This document shows, piece by piece, positions 1 through 7,625 of a stretch of 64,000 nt of DNA; within the stretch, counting starts at the first letter, position 1; each line of letters opens with the position of its first letter. This stretch comes from Actinoplanes italicus. GTDB lineage: Bacteria; Actinomycetota; Actinomycetes; Mycobacteriales; Micromonosporaceae. The DNA lies in contig NZ_PVMZ01000017.1 in assembly GCF_003001815.1 (NCBI RefSeq), forward strand, positions 62,001 to 126,000, written 5' to 3'. The notes beneath the pieces are model-generated. The model worked only from the letters and a program-made list of their open reading frames with translations. It was not told the origin of the DNA and searched no databases. Made by a program: the position numbers and the translations under genes.

Positions 1-137
1 TTTCTCTTCCGCTTCTCTGCTGGTACGCGATGAGCCCGGCCTGGCCGGTGCTGGTGTCGGTGACGGCCGTTCTGGTGGTGATGCTGGCCGTTCTGCTGGC
101 ACTGATGGCCGCCGGGCGGGTTTCGGGTGCGCGTTAG
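1..137 (+). CDS. 3' end of a membrane protein (5' truncated by window edge)
   Basis: An open frame enters from the left edge and ends at TAG 135-137. The visible 44 residues are dominated by Leu, Val and Ala with one long hydrophobic stretch, and end in a short basic tail (GRVSGAR). This looks like the last transmembrane helix of an integral membrane protein. The family cannot be named because the rest of the gene lies outside the window. Confidence 0.5.
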   Translation, partial: SLPLLCWYAMSPAWPVLVSVTAVLVVMLAVLLALMAAGRVSGAR

Positions 138-215
138 GTCACTTTCGTCCAGGTGAATCTTGCTCACTATGCAAGATCGCCGGATGCTTGGCCCCCTGAT
201 CGACGGGGGAGTGGC

Positions 216-956
216 ATGGCGACGACGCGGGACACCGGCAGACTCTCCGCGTTACGCGAGCTCGCCCTGATCGCGGCCCTGTTCCTGGTCTACAAGGTGG
301 CCCGGCTGGCCGCGAACGGGCACGTCGACGAGGCGTTCGCCAACGCCCGCGCGATCTGGGACGCCGAACGTCTCCTGCGCCTGCCCGGTGAGCCGGCCGT
401 CCAGCAGGTCCTGCTCGGCTGGGACGGCCTGATCGAGGTGGCCAACAGCTACTACGCGTACGTGCACTTCCCGGCCACCGCGGCCTGCCTGATCTGGCTC
501 TACCGGTACCGGCCCGCCCACTACCGGTGGACCCGCAACGTGATCGCGCTGCTCACCGCCGCGGCCCTGGCCGTCCACTTCGTGATGCCGCTCGCCCCGC
601 CCCGGATGCTGACCGGCACCGGCATGCTCGACCTGGGCCGCCTTTACGGCCCGGCCGTCTACGGGCCGCCGGAGACCGACCAGATCTCCAATCAGTACGC
701 CGCCATGCCGTCCCTGCACGTCGGCTGGGCCCTGGTGGCCGCGATCGCCCTGATCGCCGCCACCACCGGCCGTTACCGGGGCCTGTGGCTGCTGCATCCG
801 GCGATCACCCTGCTGGTCGTGGTCGCCACCGGCAACCACTACTGGCTGGACGCGCTCGCCGCGGCCGCCCTGCTCGCCGGCGCTCACGTCCTGCTGCGCC
901 GCCAGCGTCCGGCCGGGGCCCCGGTGGTACCCCGGCCGAGGGTGGCCCTCGGGTAG
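216..956 (+). CDS. PAP2-superfamily membrane phosphatase / phosphotransferase
   Basis: A 246-residue polytopic membrane protein with at least five hydrophobic segments. The PAP2/AUR1-like signature is visible: a PSLHVGW motif (about residue 175) and, near the C-terminus, GNHYWLDA, which supply the catalytic histidines of the phosphohydrolase core. The family dephosphorylates or transfers phosphate-linked head groups of lipids at the membrane; the substrate here is unknown. I chose ATG 216 because GGGGGAG lies just upstream (about 205-211); an in-frame ATG at 153 would add 21 residues without a ribosome site. The next gene starts 11 bp after the stop. Confidence 0.8.
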   Translation: MATTRDTGRLSALRELALIAALFLVYKVARLAANGHVDEAFANARAIWDAERLLRLPGEPAVQQVLLGWDGLIEVANSYYAYVHFPATAACLIWLYRYRPAHYRWTRNVIALLTAAALAVHFVMPLAPPRMLTGTGMLDLGRLYGPAVYGPPETDQISNQYAAMPSLHVGWALVAAIALIAATTGRYRGLWLLHPAITLLVVVATGNHYWLDALAAAALLAGAHVLLRRQRPAGAPVVPRPRVALG

Positions 957-967
957 GTTGTCTGATC

Positions 968-1474
968 GTGATCGAAACCGCTGAATCGCCCGAATCGGCG
1001 CCCGCCGCGCCGCCGCGGCGATCCTGGCCCGGCCTTCTCGCCCTTTCCGGCGCCTCCCTGCTGGCCGGTGTGGCCGTGACCGTGGCGGTGCTGCTGCTCG
1101 CCGGATGGCGGCATGTGCCGGTCCACCGGTTCGAGGTGGTCCTCGTGCTTCAGGCCCAGGTCTCCAGCGGGCAGCGGGAGGAGATCGTCGCCGAGGTGAT
1201 GCGGGCGATGCCCGGCGAGAACACGGTGACCTTGGTGACGCGCGAGGAGCAGTTCGAGGCGTTCCGCCAGGACTGGGAGTCGAACGGCAACGGCCCGCTG
1301 CCCGACTCGGTGACTCCGGCGCTCTCGCGGGAGCAGCTGAAGGTCTCCGTCAGTGGCCGGGGCTTCGACTGCGCGCTCGTCCGGGAGTTCCAGGACCGCG
1401 GGGAGGTCGACCAGGTGAGCGTGACCCGGTGGGACGGCGGCACCGGCCGGAAGTCCGTGATGGGATGCCGATGA
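968..1474 (+). CDS. FtsX extracellular-domain-like membrane-anchored protein (copy 1)
   Basis: 168 residues from a GTG start: a proline-rich cytoplasmic tail, one transmembrane helix (about residues 20-42), then a domain that resembles the extracellular domain of cell-division permease FtsX. The order FEVVLVLQAQ, a helix, VTREEQFEAF, LPDSVTPALS and a final VDQVSV strand matches the FtsX ectodomain pattern. The four-helix permease core of true FtsX is absent. The stop overlaps the start of the paralogous next gene (ATGA at 1471-1474), so the two are probably translationally coupled. A role in the envelope is inferred from the fold only. Confidence 0.65.
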   Translation: MIETAESPESAPAAPPRRSWPGLLALSGASLLAGVAVTVAVLLLAGWRHVPVHRFEVVLVLQAQVSSGQREEIVAEVMRAMPGENTVTLVTREEQFEAFRQDWESNGNGPLPDSVTPALSREQLKVSVSGRGFDCALVREFQDRGEVDQVSVTRWDGGTGRKSVMGCR

Positions 1475-1908
1475 GAGTACGACCGGTCCACCTCGTCGTC
1501 TCCGGTGTGTCCGTGCTGGCCGGCGTTGGCCTCGCGATGGTCGCACTGCTGCTCGCCGGCTGGCAGCACGTGCCGGTCAAGCGTTTCGAGGTCCGGGTGT
1601 TCCTGACCGCGGAGGCCACCACGGAGCAGACCGGCGACGCCGAGGCCGTTCTCGCCAGGGTCGCCGCGGTCACCCGGCGCACCGGCGAACAGGGTTACGC
1701 CGACCTTGAGAAGTCGTACGCGGAGAGCGGCGACACCCTGCCCGAGTCGGTGACCCCGGATTCCATGCCGGACGCCCTGGTGATCACGATCGAGGGACGC
1801 GAGATCGACTGTGCCCCGTACGCCGCGCTGGACGACAACCCCGGCGTCGACGTCGTGCGGGTCGCCGAGTTCGCCGGCGGCGTCGCGCTCTCGGCGACCG
1901 AATGCTGA
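1471..1908 (+). CDS. FtsX extracellular-domain-like membrane-anchored protein (copy 2)
   Basis: 145 residues, paralogous to the preceding gene: both share the segment LLAGW(R/Q)HVPV(H/K)RFEV immediately after the transmembrane helix, the LP(D/E)SVTP motif and a late cysteine (FDCA / IDCA). It has a single N-terminal transmembrane helix and an FtsX-ectodomain-like extracellular part, shorter in the middle than copy 1. ATG 1471 is preferred because it gives a 4-bp ATGA overlap with the upstream stop; ATG 1465 is also in frame. Its own stop overlaps the following HAD gene (ATG 1902). The duplication suggests a two-subunit surface sensor or FtsX-like regulator, which is inference. Confidence 0.6.
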   Translation: MRVRPVHLVVSGVSVLAGVGLAMVALLLAGWQHVPVKRFEVRVFLTAEATTEQTGDAEAVLARVAAVTRRTGEQGYADLEKSYAESGDTLPESVTPDSMPDALVITIEGREIDCAPYAALDDNPGVDVVRVAEFAGGVALSATEC

Positions 1909-2579
1909 ACGCTGTCCTGTTCGACCTCGACGACACCCTGGTCGACCAGGTCACCGCGTCGGGCGCGGCGGTCGTCGCCTGGGCGGCGGAACTCGGCGTC
2001 ACCGGGCCGGACGTGGCCACGCGCTGGGCGGCGGCGTCCGAACGGCACTACGCCCGCTACCAGACGCGGGAGATCACCTTCGGCGGGCAGCGCCGTGAAC
2101 GGGTCCGCGACTTCCTGGGCGCCACGCTCACCGACGGTGAGGCCGACGAGCTGTTCGCCGGATACCTGCGGCGGTACGAGGACGGCTGGACCGTCTTCGA
2201 CGACGCTGTTCCGGCACTGCGCCGTGCCCGCGCGGCCGGTCTGACCGTGGCCGTGCTGACCAACGGCGACGAAACCCAGCAGCGCCGCAAACTCGACCGG
2301 CTCGGCCTCGCGCCCGAGATCGACGTGCTGATCGCCTCCTCGGCGCTGCCCGCCGGCAAGCCGGACCCGCGCGCCTTCGCCGCCGCCGTCGGCCTGCTGG
2401 GACTCGAGGCGGAGCGGGCGCTGATGGTCGGCGACTCCCCGGACAAGGACGTACGCGGCGCCGTGGCGGCCGGGCTCCCGGCGGTGCTGCTCGACCGGGC
2501 AGGCGTCCATCCGGACCCGGGCGTGCCCGTGGTGCGCGACCTGCACGGACTGGACTTCCCCCTCCTAAGGCGGCGCTGA
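1902..2579 (+). CDS. HAD-superfamily hydrolase (HAD-IA)
   Basis: 225 residues containing all HAD motifs: I, FDLDDTLVD (residues 7-15, nucleophile Asp9 with acid/base Asp11); II, LTNGD; III, KPDPRAF; and IV, MVGDSPDKDVRGA. A helical cap between motifs I and II marks subclass IA, the group containing phosphoglycolate phosphatase, haloacid dehalogenase and pyrimidine nucleotidases. The physiological substrate cannot be deduced. The start ATG overlaps the previous stop, placing it last in a four-gene envelope/phosphatase operon running from about 216. Confidence 0.85.
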   Translation: MLNAVLFDLDDTLVDQVTASGAAVVAWAAELGVTGPDVATRWAAASERHYARYQTREITFGGQRRERVRDFLGATLTDGEADELFAGYLRRYEDGWTVFDDAVPALRRARAAGLTVAVLTNGDETQQRRKLDRLGLAPEIDVLIASSALPAGKPDPRAFAAAVGLLGLEAERALMVGDSPDKDVRGAVAAGLPAVLLDRAGVHPDPGVPVVRDLHGLDFPLLRRR

Positions 2580-2688
2580 CTCCGCCTGGACTTCTCCGTC
2601 CTTCCTGGGGCGGCGCTGGCTCCGCTCGGCTTCCGCCCAGCCGCCGTCGTGCACCCCGGAGGGCGCGTCACCAGCGCACCCCTCGAGC

Positions 2689-2919
2689 GTGGTGACGTAT
2701 GGCTCGCGGGTGAGCGTTCGGCGTTGCGTGGTGATGTGCGGCTCGCGGGTGGGCGTTCGGCGTTGCGTGGTGATGTGCGGCTCGCGGGTGGGCGTTCGGC
2801 GTTGCGTGGTGATGTGCGGCTCGCGGGTGGGCGTTCGGCGTTGCGTGGTGATGTGCGGCTCGCGGGTGGGCGTTCGGCGTTGCGTGGTGATGTGCGGCTC
2901 GCGGGTGGGCGCAGGTCAC
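2689..2919. repeat. 39-bp tandem repeat array (5 full copies plus partial flanks)
   Basis: Five near-perfect copies of a 39-bp unit run from 2703 to 2897, each beginning CTCGCGGGTG and ending TGGTGATGTGCGG. Only the first copy differs (GAGCG instead of GGGCG). A degenerate half copy precedes the array and a sixth partial copy follows it. 39 is a multiple of 3, so several frames stay open across it, but the encoded text is simple repetition with no start signal and I treat it as non-coding. The last copy becomes the left part of a 45-bp hairpin element. Confidence 0.9.
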
Positions 2920-3045
2920 CACGCAGCGGGGGTCGGGGCTTTGCGTGGTGAATTGCGGCGTGCGCGAACCGCAGTTGGCCACGCGGGGGAGGCGGCGGTT
3001 TGTGTGGTGACCTGCGCCCACCGGTGGGCCGCAGTTCGCCACGCG
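2881..3045. repeat. Three consecutive hairpin elements of the TGCGTGGTGA family
   Basis: Element A (2881-2925) has perfect 10-bp inverted arms, TGCGTGGTGA and TCACCACGCA, around a 25-bp loop containing GCTCGCGGGTGGGCG. Elements B (2942-2985) and C (3001-3044) are diverged versions with partly compensated arms ending in CCACGCG; C also carries the palindrome GCCCACCGGTGGGC in its loop. A 45-bp copy with the same perfect arms recurs at 33510-33554. These look like short non-autonomous palindromic repeats (REP or MITE-like). Confidence 0.75.
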
Positions 3046-3205
3046 GGGTGCGCGGCGACCGCGGATGGGGGCGAGGTCTGGCCGGAGCCGGTGTTTCATG
3101 ACCCGGTAACCGGAGGTGCGCGGCCTGTTCCACCGCCGGTGACACATCGATCGCTACGGTCAGGAGCCGCCGGCGCCGGACCGGCTCCGCGCCGATGGGG
3201 AACCG

Positions 3206-4639
3206 TTGACGATCGTCGACCGCCGCGCCCGTACCGGGCTCGTCACCGCCCGCTGGCTGGGGCTGTCCGGCAGTGTCCTGATCGTGCTGGGCGGCGTCGT
3301 CGTCGGCGTCGGGCCGTCCGGGTCGGTGCCGCCGCTGCCGTCCACCGGCGCCGGGATCATGTGGTGGACCGCTGTCGTCTACCTCGGCATGACGCTGCTC
3401 GCGATCGCCTGGCTCAGGCTGGGCCGGTCGCTGCCGCCGGTCCGCGACCAGCTGCGGACCGGTCTGCTGTGGGCGGCCCCGTTCCTGCTCAGCGGCCCGA
3501 TCTTCAGCCGCGACGTCTACAGCTACCTGGCGCAGGGCGCGATGACGGTCGCGGGGCTCGACCCGTACCGCTTCGGGCCGTCCGCGTTCGGCGGTGACCT
3601 GGCCGCCGATGTGCCGCCGATCTGGCAGGACACGCCCGCCCCGTACGGCCCGGTGTTCCTGAGCCTGGCCGGTGCCGTCACCGGAGTGACGGGCCACGAG
3701 GTGTGGCCCGGCCTGGTCGGGATGCGGCTGCTCGCGCTGACCGGGATCGCCCTGATCGCCTGGACGGTGCCGCGGATCGCCCGCGAGTACGGCGCCGGCC
3801 CGGCCACCGCCGTGTGGCTGGCCGTCCTCAATCCGCTGGTCCTGCTGCACCTGGTCGCCGACGCCCACAACGAGGCCGTGATGATCGGCCTGATGTGTGC
3901 CGGGCTGCTTCTCGCGCTGCGTGGCCGTACGCTGCCCGCCGCCGCGCTGATCACCCTGGCCGGACTGGTCAAGGGACCGGCGCTGGCCGGGCTCGCGTTC
4001 CTGGTGGTGTACCGGGCGGGCCGGCTGGCCGGACGGGCGCGCTGGGTGCGGGCGGTGGCCGGGACCACGGTCGTCGCGGCCGGGACCGCGGCCGTCGTCA
4101 CCGTGCTCACCGGCACGGGTTTCGGCTGGATACCGGCACTACGGACACCTACCCGCGCGCTGACCTGGATGTCGGTGACCACGGACATCGGCTCGCTGCT
4201 GGGCCACGCGCTGCACGGTCTCGGGCTGGCCGGAGTCAGTCAGACCCGGCAGGTCGTCTGGACGGCCGGGCTGCTGGCGGCCGGTGCGATCTGCCTGGTC
4301 CTGCTGGGCGGAAGCGGCACCCTCGGCATCGTGCCGGCACTGGGACTGTCGCTGGTCGTCGTGGTGGTGCTCGGTCCGGCCGTACACATCTGGTATCTGC
4401 TCTGGGGTTTGATTCCCCTCGCGGCCGCCGCACCCGATCGGATCCGCCGGAGCGCCGTGCCGGCCACGTTCGTGCTGCTCGTGGTCTCGGCGCCGAACGG
4501 GCCGCCGCACGAGGCGCCTCTGGTCCTCGGCGCGGTGCTGGGTATGGTCGCGGGCCTGCTCGCCTGCGGGGCGCTGTGGTTGGTCCGGGAACAGGAAACC
4601 GCCGCGCCGGGGCAGCCGGCGCGGCGGTTTCGTGGGTGA
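3206..4639 (+). CDS. mptB: Polyprenol-phosphomannose-dependent alpha-(1->6)-mannosyltransferase, MptB-like
   Basis: A 477-residue GT-C type glycosyltransferase with about 12 hydrophobic helices. The first periplasmic loop carries the family motif FSRDVYSYLAQG (about residue 97) with the catalytic Asp, followed by DPYRFGP and TPAPYGPVFL; NPLVLLHLVADAHNEAVMIGLM and a conserved KGPALAGLAF follow. MptB-type enzymes extend lipid-linked mannan (lipomannan/lipoarabinomannan core) using polyprenyl-phosphomannose outside the membrane. The start appears to be TTG 3206, as no in-frame ATG or GTG with a ribosome site precedes the first helix. A large terminator hairpin lies inside the last codons. Confidence 0.75.
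   Translation: MTIVDRRARTGLVTARWLGLSGSVLIVLGGVVVGVGPSGSVPPLPSTGAGIMWWTAVVYLGMTLLAIAWLRLGRSLPPVRDQLRTGLLWAAPFLLSGPIFSRDVYSYLAQGAMTVAGLDPYRFGPSAFGGDLAADVPPIWQDTPAPYGPVFLSLAGAVTGVTGHEVWPGLVGMRLLALTGIALIAWTVPRIAREYGAGPATAVWLAVLNPLVLLHLVADAHNEAVMIGLMCAGLLLALRGRTLPAAALITLAGLVKGPALAGLAFLVVYRAGRLAGRARWVRAVAGTTVVAAGTAAVVTVLTGTGFGWIPALRTPTRALTWMSVTTDIGSLLGHALHGLGLAGVSQTRQVVWTAGLLAAGAICLVLLGGSGTLGIVPALGLSLVVVVVLGPAVHIWYLLWGLIPLAAAAPDRIRRSAVPATFVLLVVSAPNGPPHEAPLVLGAVLGMVAGLLACGALWLVREQETAAPGQPARRFRG
4595..4631. terminator. Bidirectional terminator inside the 3' end of mptB
   Basis: Perfect 16-bp inverted arms (4595-4610 and 4616-4631, beginning GAAACCGCCG and ending CGGCGGTTTC) flank a 5-bp loop, GGCAG. 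It sits between convergent genes and encodes the last residues of the mannosyltransferase. The A-rich and T-rich ends let it act on both strands. Confidence 0.8.
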
Positions 4640-4643
4640 TGCG

Positions 4644-5822
4644 TCAGGCGGCGGCCTTGTACAGGGCCTCCGGGGTGACGGCGCCGGCGATGACCCGGCC
4701 GTCGTCGGTGAGCAGGACGCTGAAGAGCGAGCCGCTGAGCAGCTTGCCGCTGCCCCACGCGCCGCTCACCGGCGTCAGTGTGCCGAGGAGGCCCTCGGCG
4801 AGTTTCGCGGCCTCGGCAGCCTCGGGGTCCTTCGACCCTTCCGCGGCCTTCGGCAGGGCGTCCAGCTCACCGAGCTTGGGGCCCTTGGCGATCGCGATGG
4901 TGGTCCAGCCTTCGCCGACGACCTTGAAGTCGCCGTCCTCGGCCACGGCCTCGCGGGCCGCCTTGGCCTCGGCCTCGGCCTTCGCGGCGTCCTTGCCGTG
5001 CTCCTTCAACGCGTCCTCCGGCACCGACTGGTCGGTGATCTTGGCGCCCGGCGGCGGGTTGAAGGCGAACTGCTGGTCGTCCGGAACCGCGAAGTTGATC
5101 TGCTCGAACGCGACCCGGAACGCCGGCTTGGTGGTGTTCTTGGCGTAGACGTCGACGCGCAGCGGGATGTGCTCCTTCGCGTCGATCGCCAACCGCACCT
5201 GGCCGACCAGCGACTCGGTGTCACGCGGGCTGAGCACCAGCTCGTACGCGTCACGCCCGGCCACCTCGGCCGCGCCGGTCGTCTCGACCTTGGTGCTGTC
5301 GTCGATCGCGGCCAGTGCCGCCTCCGCCGCCGCCTGCGGGGTGCTCGGCACCGCGCTCGGCGCCGCCTCCCGCTCACCGGCACCGGCCGGCAGCTTGAAG
5401 TGCGTGCCGGTGTTCTCCTTGCTCTCCCAGATCCACACGTCGGAGCCGTTGCGGATCACGTCGGTCTCGTTGCTCGTGCCGAGCAGCGAGAACCGCATCT
5501 TCTCCTCACCGGCGTACCAGATGCGGGCGGTGTTGCTGCCCGCGATCAGGCTGGTGAGGTTGCCACCCCCGCCGCTCACGTTTCCGAGCAGCCCCGCGAT
5601 GCCCGGCAACCCGAGGTCGGAACTCTGCACCACGGTGCCGGACAGACCCTTGGGGTCTGCGCTCTGCAGGTCGACGAGCAGCTGAGCGGCACTGCGCTCA
5701 GGCAGCGCCGGGTCGGCGTTCGCCACGATCGTTCCAGCCGCTGCGCCGCCCCCGATGACAGCTACCGCCGCAGCCGTCGGGACGAGCCAACGCAGCGCCG
5801 GCCTGGACCTCAACACGGACAC
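4644..5822 (-). CDS. LolA/RseB-like lipoprotein-binding family protein, exported
   Basis: About 392 residues with an N-terminal hydrophobic segment (RWLVPTAAAVAVIGGGAAAG) acting as signal anchor. The body has the half-barrel pattern of the LolA/LppX/RseB fold: alternating strands, the phrase WIWESKENTGTHFKL, a central helix rich in Ala/Glu, then AYELVLSPRDTESLVGQVRLAIDAKEHIPLRVDVY. Actinobacterial members are annotated as outer-membrane lipoprotein carrier or sigma-factor regulatory proteins; substrates are unknown. I prefer GTG 5822 because GGGAGG (5831-5836) is then properly spaced; GTG 5831 overlaps that ribosome site. The gene is divergent from the Tat-lipoprotein dioxygenase, with direct repeats between them. 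Confidence 0.6.
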   Translation of the reverse strand: MSVLRSRPALRWLVPTAAAVAVIGGGAAAGTIVANADPALPERSAAQLLVDLQSADPKGLSGTVVQSSDLGLPGIAGLLGNVSGGGGNLTSLIAGSNTARIWYAGEEKMRFSLLGTSNETDVIRNGSDVWIWESKENTGTHFKLPAGAGEREAAPSAVPSTPQAAAEAALAAIDDSTKVETTGAAEVAGRDAYELVLSPRDTESLVGQVRLAIDAKEHIPLRVDVYAKNTTKPAFRVAFEQINFAVPDDQQFAFNPPPGAKITDQSVPEDALKEHGKDAAKAEAEAKAAREAVAEDGDFKVVGEGWTTIAIAKGPKLGELDALPKAAEGSKDPEAAEAAKLAEGLLGTLTPVSGAWGSGKLLSGSLFSVLLTDDGRVIAGAVTPEALYKAAA

Positions 5823-5859
5823 GATGTCCACCTCCCGAATCTCTGCGACCCATGTTGCC

Positions 5860-5937
5860 GTGATCCCGCTGTGATCCGGCTGAGAAGGACCCTTAGGGGA
5901 GAGTGCTCATATACCGTGATCTGGCTGATAAGGGACA
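5860..5937. promoter_or_regulatory. Direct-repeat boxes (11-bp phased) between divergent genes
   Basis: GTGATCCCGCT (5860-5870) and GTGATCCGGCT (5871-5881) are in tandem with an 11-bp period. A third copy, GTGATCTGGCT (5916-5926), follows 45 bp after the second, and both of the latter continue as GA(G/T)AAGG. Helically phased direct repeats are typical of OmpR/PhoB-type response-regulator binding, and such a regulator is encoded at 6945. Confidence 0.45.
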
Positions 5938-5955
5938 GGCGGGATCGGGAGAACC

Positions 5956-6891
5956 ATGATGGCGTACGAGGGGCGTGAGCTGCCCAGACCCGGCGCTGAG
6001 CTGGTCGACCAGGGGTGCGGCTTCGACCTGGGGACGATGCGCCGCCGGGACCTGTTGCGCGCGGTCGGGCTCGGTGCGACGGTCCTCGGCCTCGGTGGTT
6101 GCGGCTCGACACCGGAGAGCTCCACGGAGACGCCCGCGACGGTCGCCGAGATCCCGGACGAGACCGCGGGGCCGTACCCGGGGGACGGCTCCAACGGGCC
6201 GAACGTGCTGAACCAGAGCGGCGTGGTCCGCAAGGACATCAGGCCCAGCTTCGGCACCGCGACCGGCACCGCCCAGGGTGTGCCGATGACGCTCACGCTC
6301 AGCCTCAAGGACCTGGCCAACGGGGGCGCCGCCTACACCGGCGCGGCCGTTTACGTGTGGCACTGCGACCGGGCCGGCGGGTACTCGCTGTACTCCACCG
6401 GCATCACCGGCCAGAACTATCTGCGCGGCGTGCAGATCGCCGACGACGCCGGTGAGGTCACGTTCACCAGCATCTTCCCGGCCTGCTACGCGGGGCGGTG
6501 GCCGCACGTCCACTTCGAGGTCTACCCCGGCGAGTCGAGCATCACCGACTCCACCAAGGCGATCGCCACCTCCCAGGTGGCGCTGCCGAAGGAGATCTGC
6601 GACGAGGTCTACCAGCAGGCCGGGTACGAGGCGTCGGTCACCAACCTGGCCCAGGTCTCGCTTGACGACGACAACGTGTTCGGGGAGGACTCCGGGGCGT
6701 TGCAGCTCGCGGTCGTGACCGGCACCGTGGCCGAGGGGTACGTCGCGAGTCTGGAAGTGGGCGTGGACACGACGACCACACCGACCGGCGGACAGCTCAC
6801 CGGGGACGGCGCGCCTTCCGGAGCGCCGCCCGCGGGTGCTCCGCCGTCCGGTGGGCCGGGTGGGCCGGATGGGCCGCCGCCGAGCCGCTGA
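5956..6891 (+). CDS. Intradiol ring-cleavage dioxygenase-like Tat lipoprotein
   Basis: 311 residues. The N-terminus has a twin-arginine signal (MRRRDLLRAVGLG, about residues 28-40) ending in a lipobox LGGC, so the protein is probably exported by Tat and lipid-anchored. The mature part has the protocatechuate/catechol dioxygenase core: DETAGPYPGDG, VYVWHCDRAGGYSLY, QNYLRGVQIADDAGEVTFTSIFP and WPHVHFEVYP, supplying the Tyr and His iron ligands. A Pro/Gly-rich tail of about 45 residues closes it. Secreted members of this family are common in actinomycetes, usually with unknown substrates. ATG 5956 and 5959 are both near GGGAG; ATG 6037 would start directly at the Tat motif. Confidence 0.75.
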   Translation: MMAYEGRELPRPGAELVDQGCGFDLGTMRRRDLLRAVGLGATVLGLGGCGSTPESSTETPATVAEIPDETAGPYPGDGSNGPNVLNQSGVVRKDIRPSFGTATGTAQGVPMTLTLSLKDLANGGAAYTGAAVYVWHCDRAGGYSLYSTGITGQNYLRGVQIADDAGEVTFTSIFPACYAGRWPHVHFEVYPGESSITDSTKAIATSQVALPKEICDEVYQQAGYEASVTNLAQVSLDDDNVFGEDSGALQLAVVTGTVAEGYVASLEVGVDTTTTPTGGQLTGDGAPSGAPPAGAPPSGGPGGPDGPPPSR

Positions 6892-6921
6892 GATCACGCT
6901 GAGAGCCGGATGAGAATCCGG
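6888..6921. promoter_or_regulatory. 11-bp-phased CTGAGA repeats upstream of the response regulator
   Basis: CTGAGATCACG (6888-6898), CTGAGAGCCGG (6899-6909) and ATGAGAATCCGG (6910-6921) follow each other with an 11-bp period, just before the GTG start at 6945. This is the layout expected for an autoregulatory OmpR-family binding site. The first repeat overlaps the stop of the dioxygenase gene. Confidence 0.45.
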
Positions 6922-6944
6922 CGCCGGCGTGTCAGGGTGATCGT

Positions 6945-7625
6945 GTGCGGTTGCTGGTGGTGGAGGACGAGGCGCGGCTCGCCGCTGCGTTACGGCGGGG
7001 CCTGCAGGCCGAGGGATTCGCGGTGGACGTCGCCGCCGACGGGCAGGACGGCCTCGAGATGGCCCGCCACGGCGGGTACGACGCCATGATCCTCGACGTG
7101 ATGCTGCCCCGGCTGTCCGGTTACCGGGTGGTGCGGCAGCTGCGCGCCGAACGGCACTGGCTGCCGGTGTTGATGCTCAGTGCCAAGGACGGCGAGTACG
7201 ACCAGGCCGACGGCCTCGACTGTGGCGCCGACGACTATCTGACCAAGCCTTTCTCGTACGTCGTCCTGCTCGCCCGTCTCCGGGCCCTGCTGCGCCGCGG
7301 CGCCCAGGCCCGCCCGGTGGTGCTCGCGTTCGGAGATGTCGAACTGGATCCGGCGGAACGCCGGGTCCTCGTGGCCGGCACCGAGGTCACCCTGACCACC
7401 CGTGAGTTCGCGCTGCTGGAGTACCTGATCCGCCGTCCCGGCCAGGTCGTCTCCAAGACCGAGCTGCTCGATCACGTGTGGGACGCCGCCCTCGACACCG
7501 CCCCCAACGCGGTCGAGGTCTACGTCGGCTACCTGCGCCGCAAGATCGGCCGCGACCGGCTGGAGACGGTCCGTGGCGCCGGATACCGGCTGGCGATCGT
7601 CCCGCCCGGCACGGACGTGAGCTAG
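6945..7625 (+). CDS. OmpR/PhoB-family response regulator
   Basis: 226 residues: an N-terminal receiver domain (VVEDEARLAAALRRGLQ, phospho-acceptor Asp in MILDVMLPRLSGYRV near residue 51, conserved Lys in YLTKPFSY) and a C-terminal winged-helix domain (EVTLTTREFALLEYLIRRPGQVVSKTELLDHVWD ... VYVGYLRRKIG). It starts at GTG and is followed directly by its sensor kinase, whose GTG comes right after the TAG stop. Phased repeats before the gene and near 5860-5937 suggest it controls itself and the dioxygenase/LolA-like genes; that link is inference. Confidence 0.92.
   Translation: MRLLVVEDEARLAAALRRGLQAEGFAVDVAADGQDGLEMARHGGYDAMILDVMLPRLSGYRVVRQLRAERHWLPVLMLSAKDGEYDQADGLDCGADDYLTKPFSYVVLLARLRALLRRGAQARPVVLAFGDVELDPAERRVLVAGTEVTLTTREFALLEYLIRRPGQVVSKTELLDHVWDAALDTAPNAVEVYVGYLRRKIGRDRLETVRGAGYRLAIVPPGTDVS

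Noticed and set aside
2703..2897. Possible CRISPR array (regular 39-bp repeats)
   Set aside because: The copies are contiguous with no unique spacers between them, and no cas gene is nearby; it is a plain tandem repeat.
2057..3868. 603-codon minus-strand frame across HAD, repeat array and mptB
   Set aside because: The repeated PPASRTSPRNAER text comes from the 39-bp array being divisible by three; no gene-like composition elsewhere.
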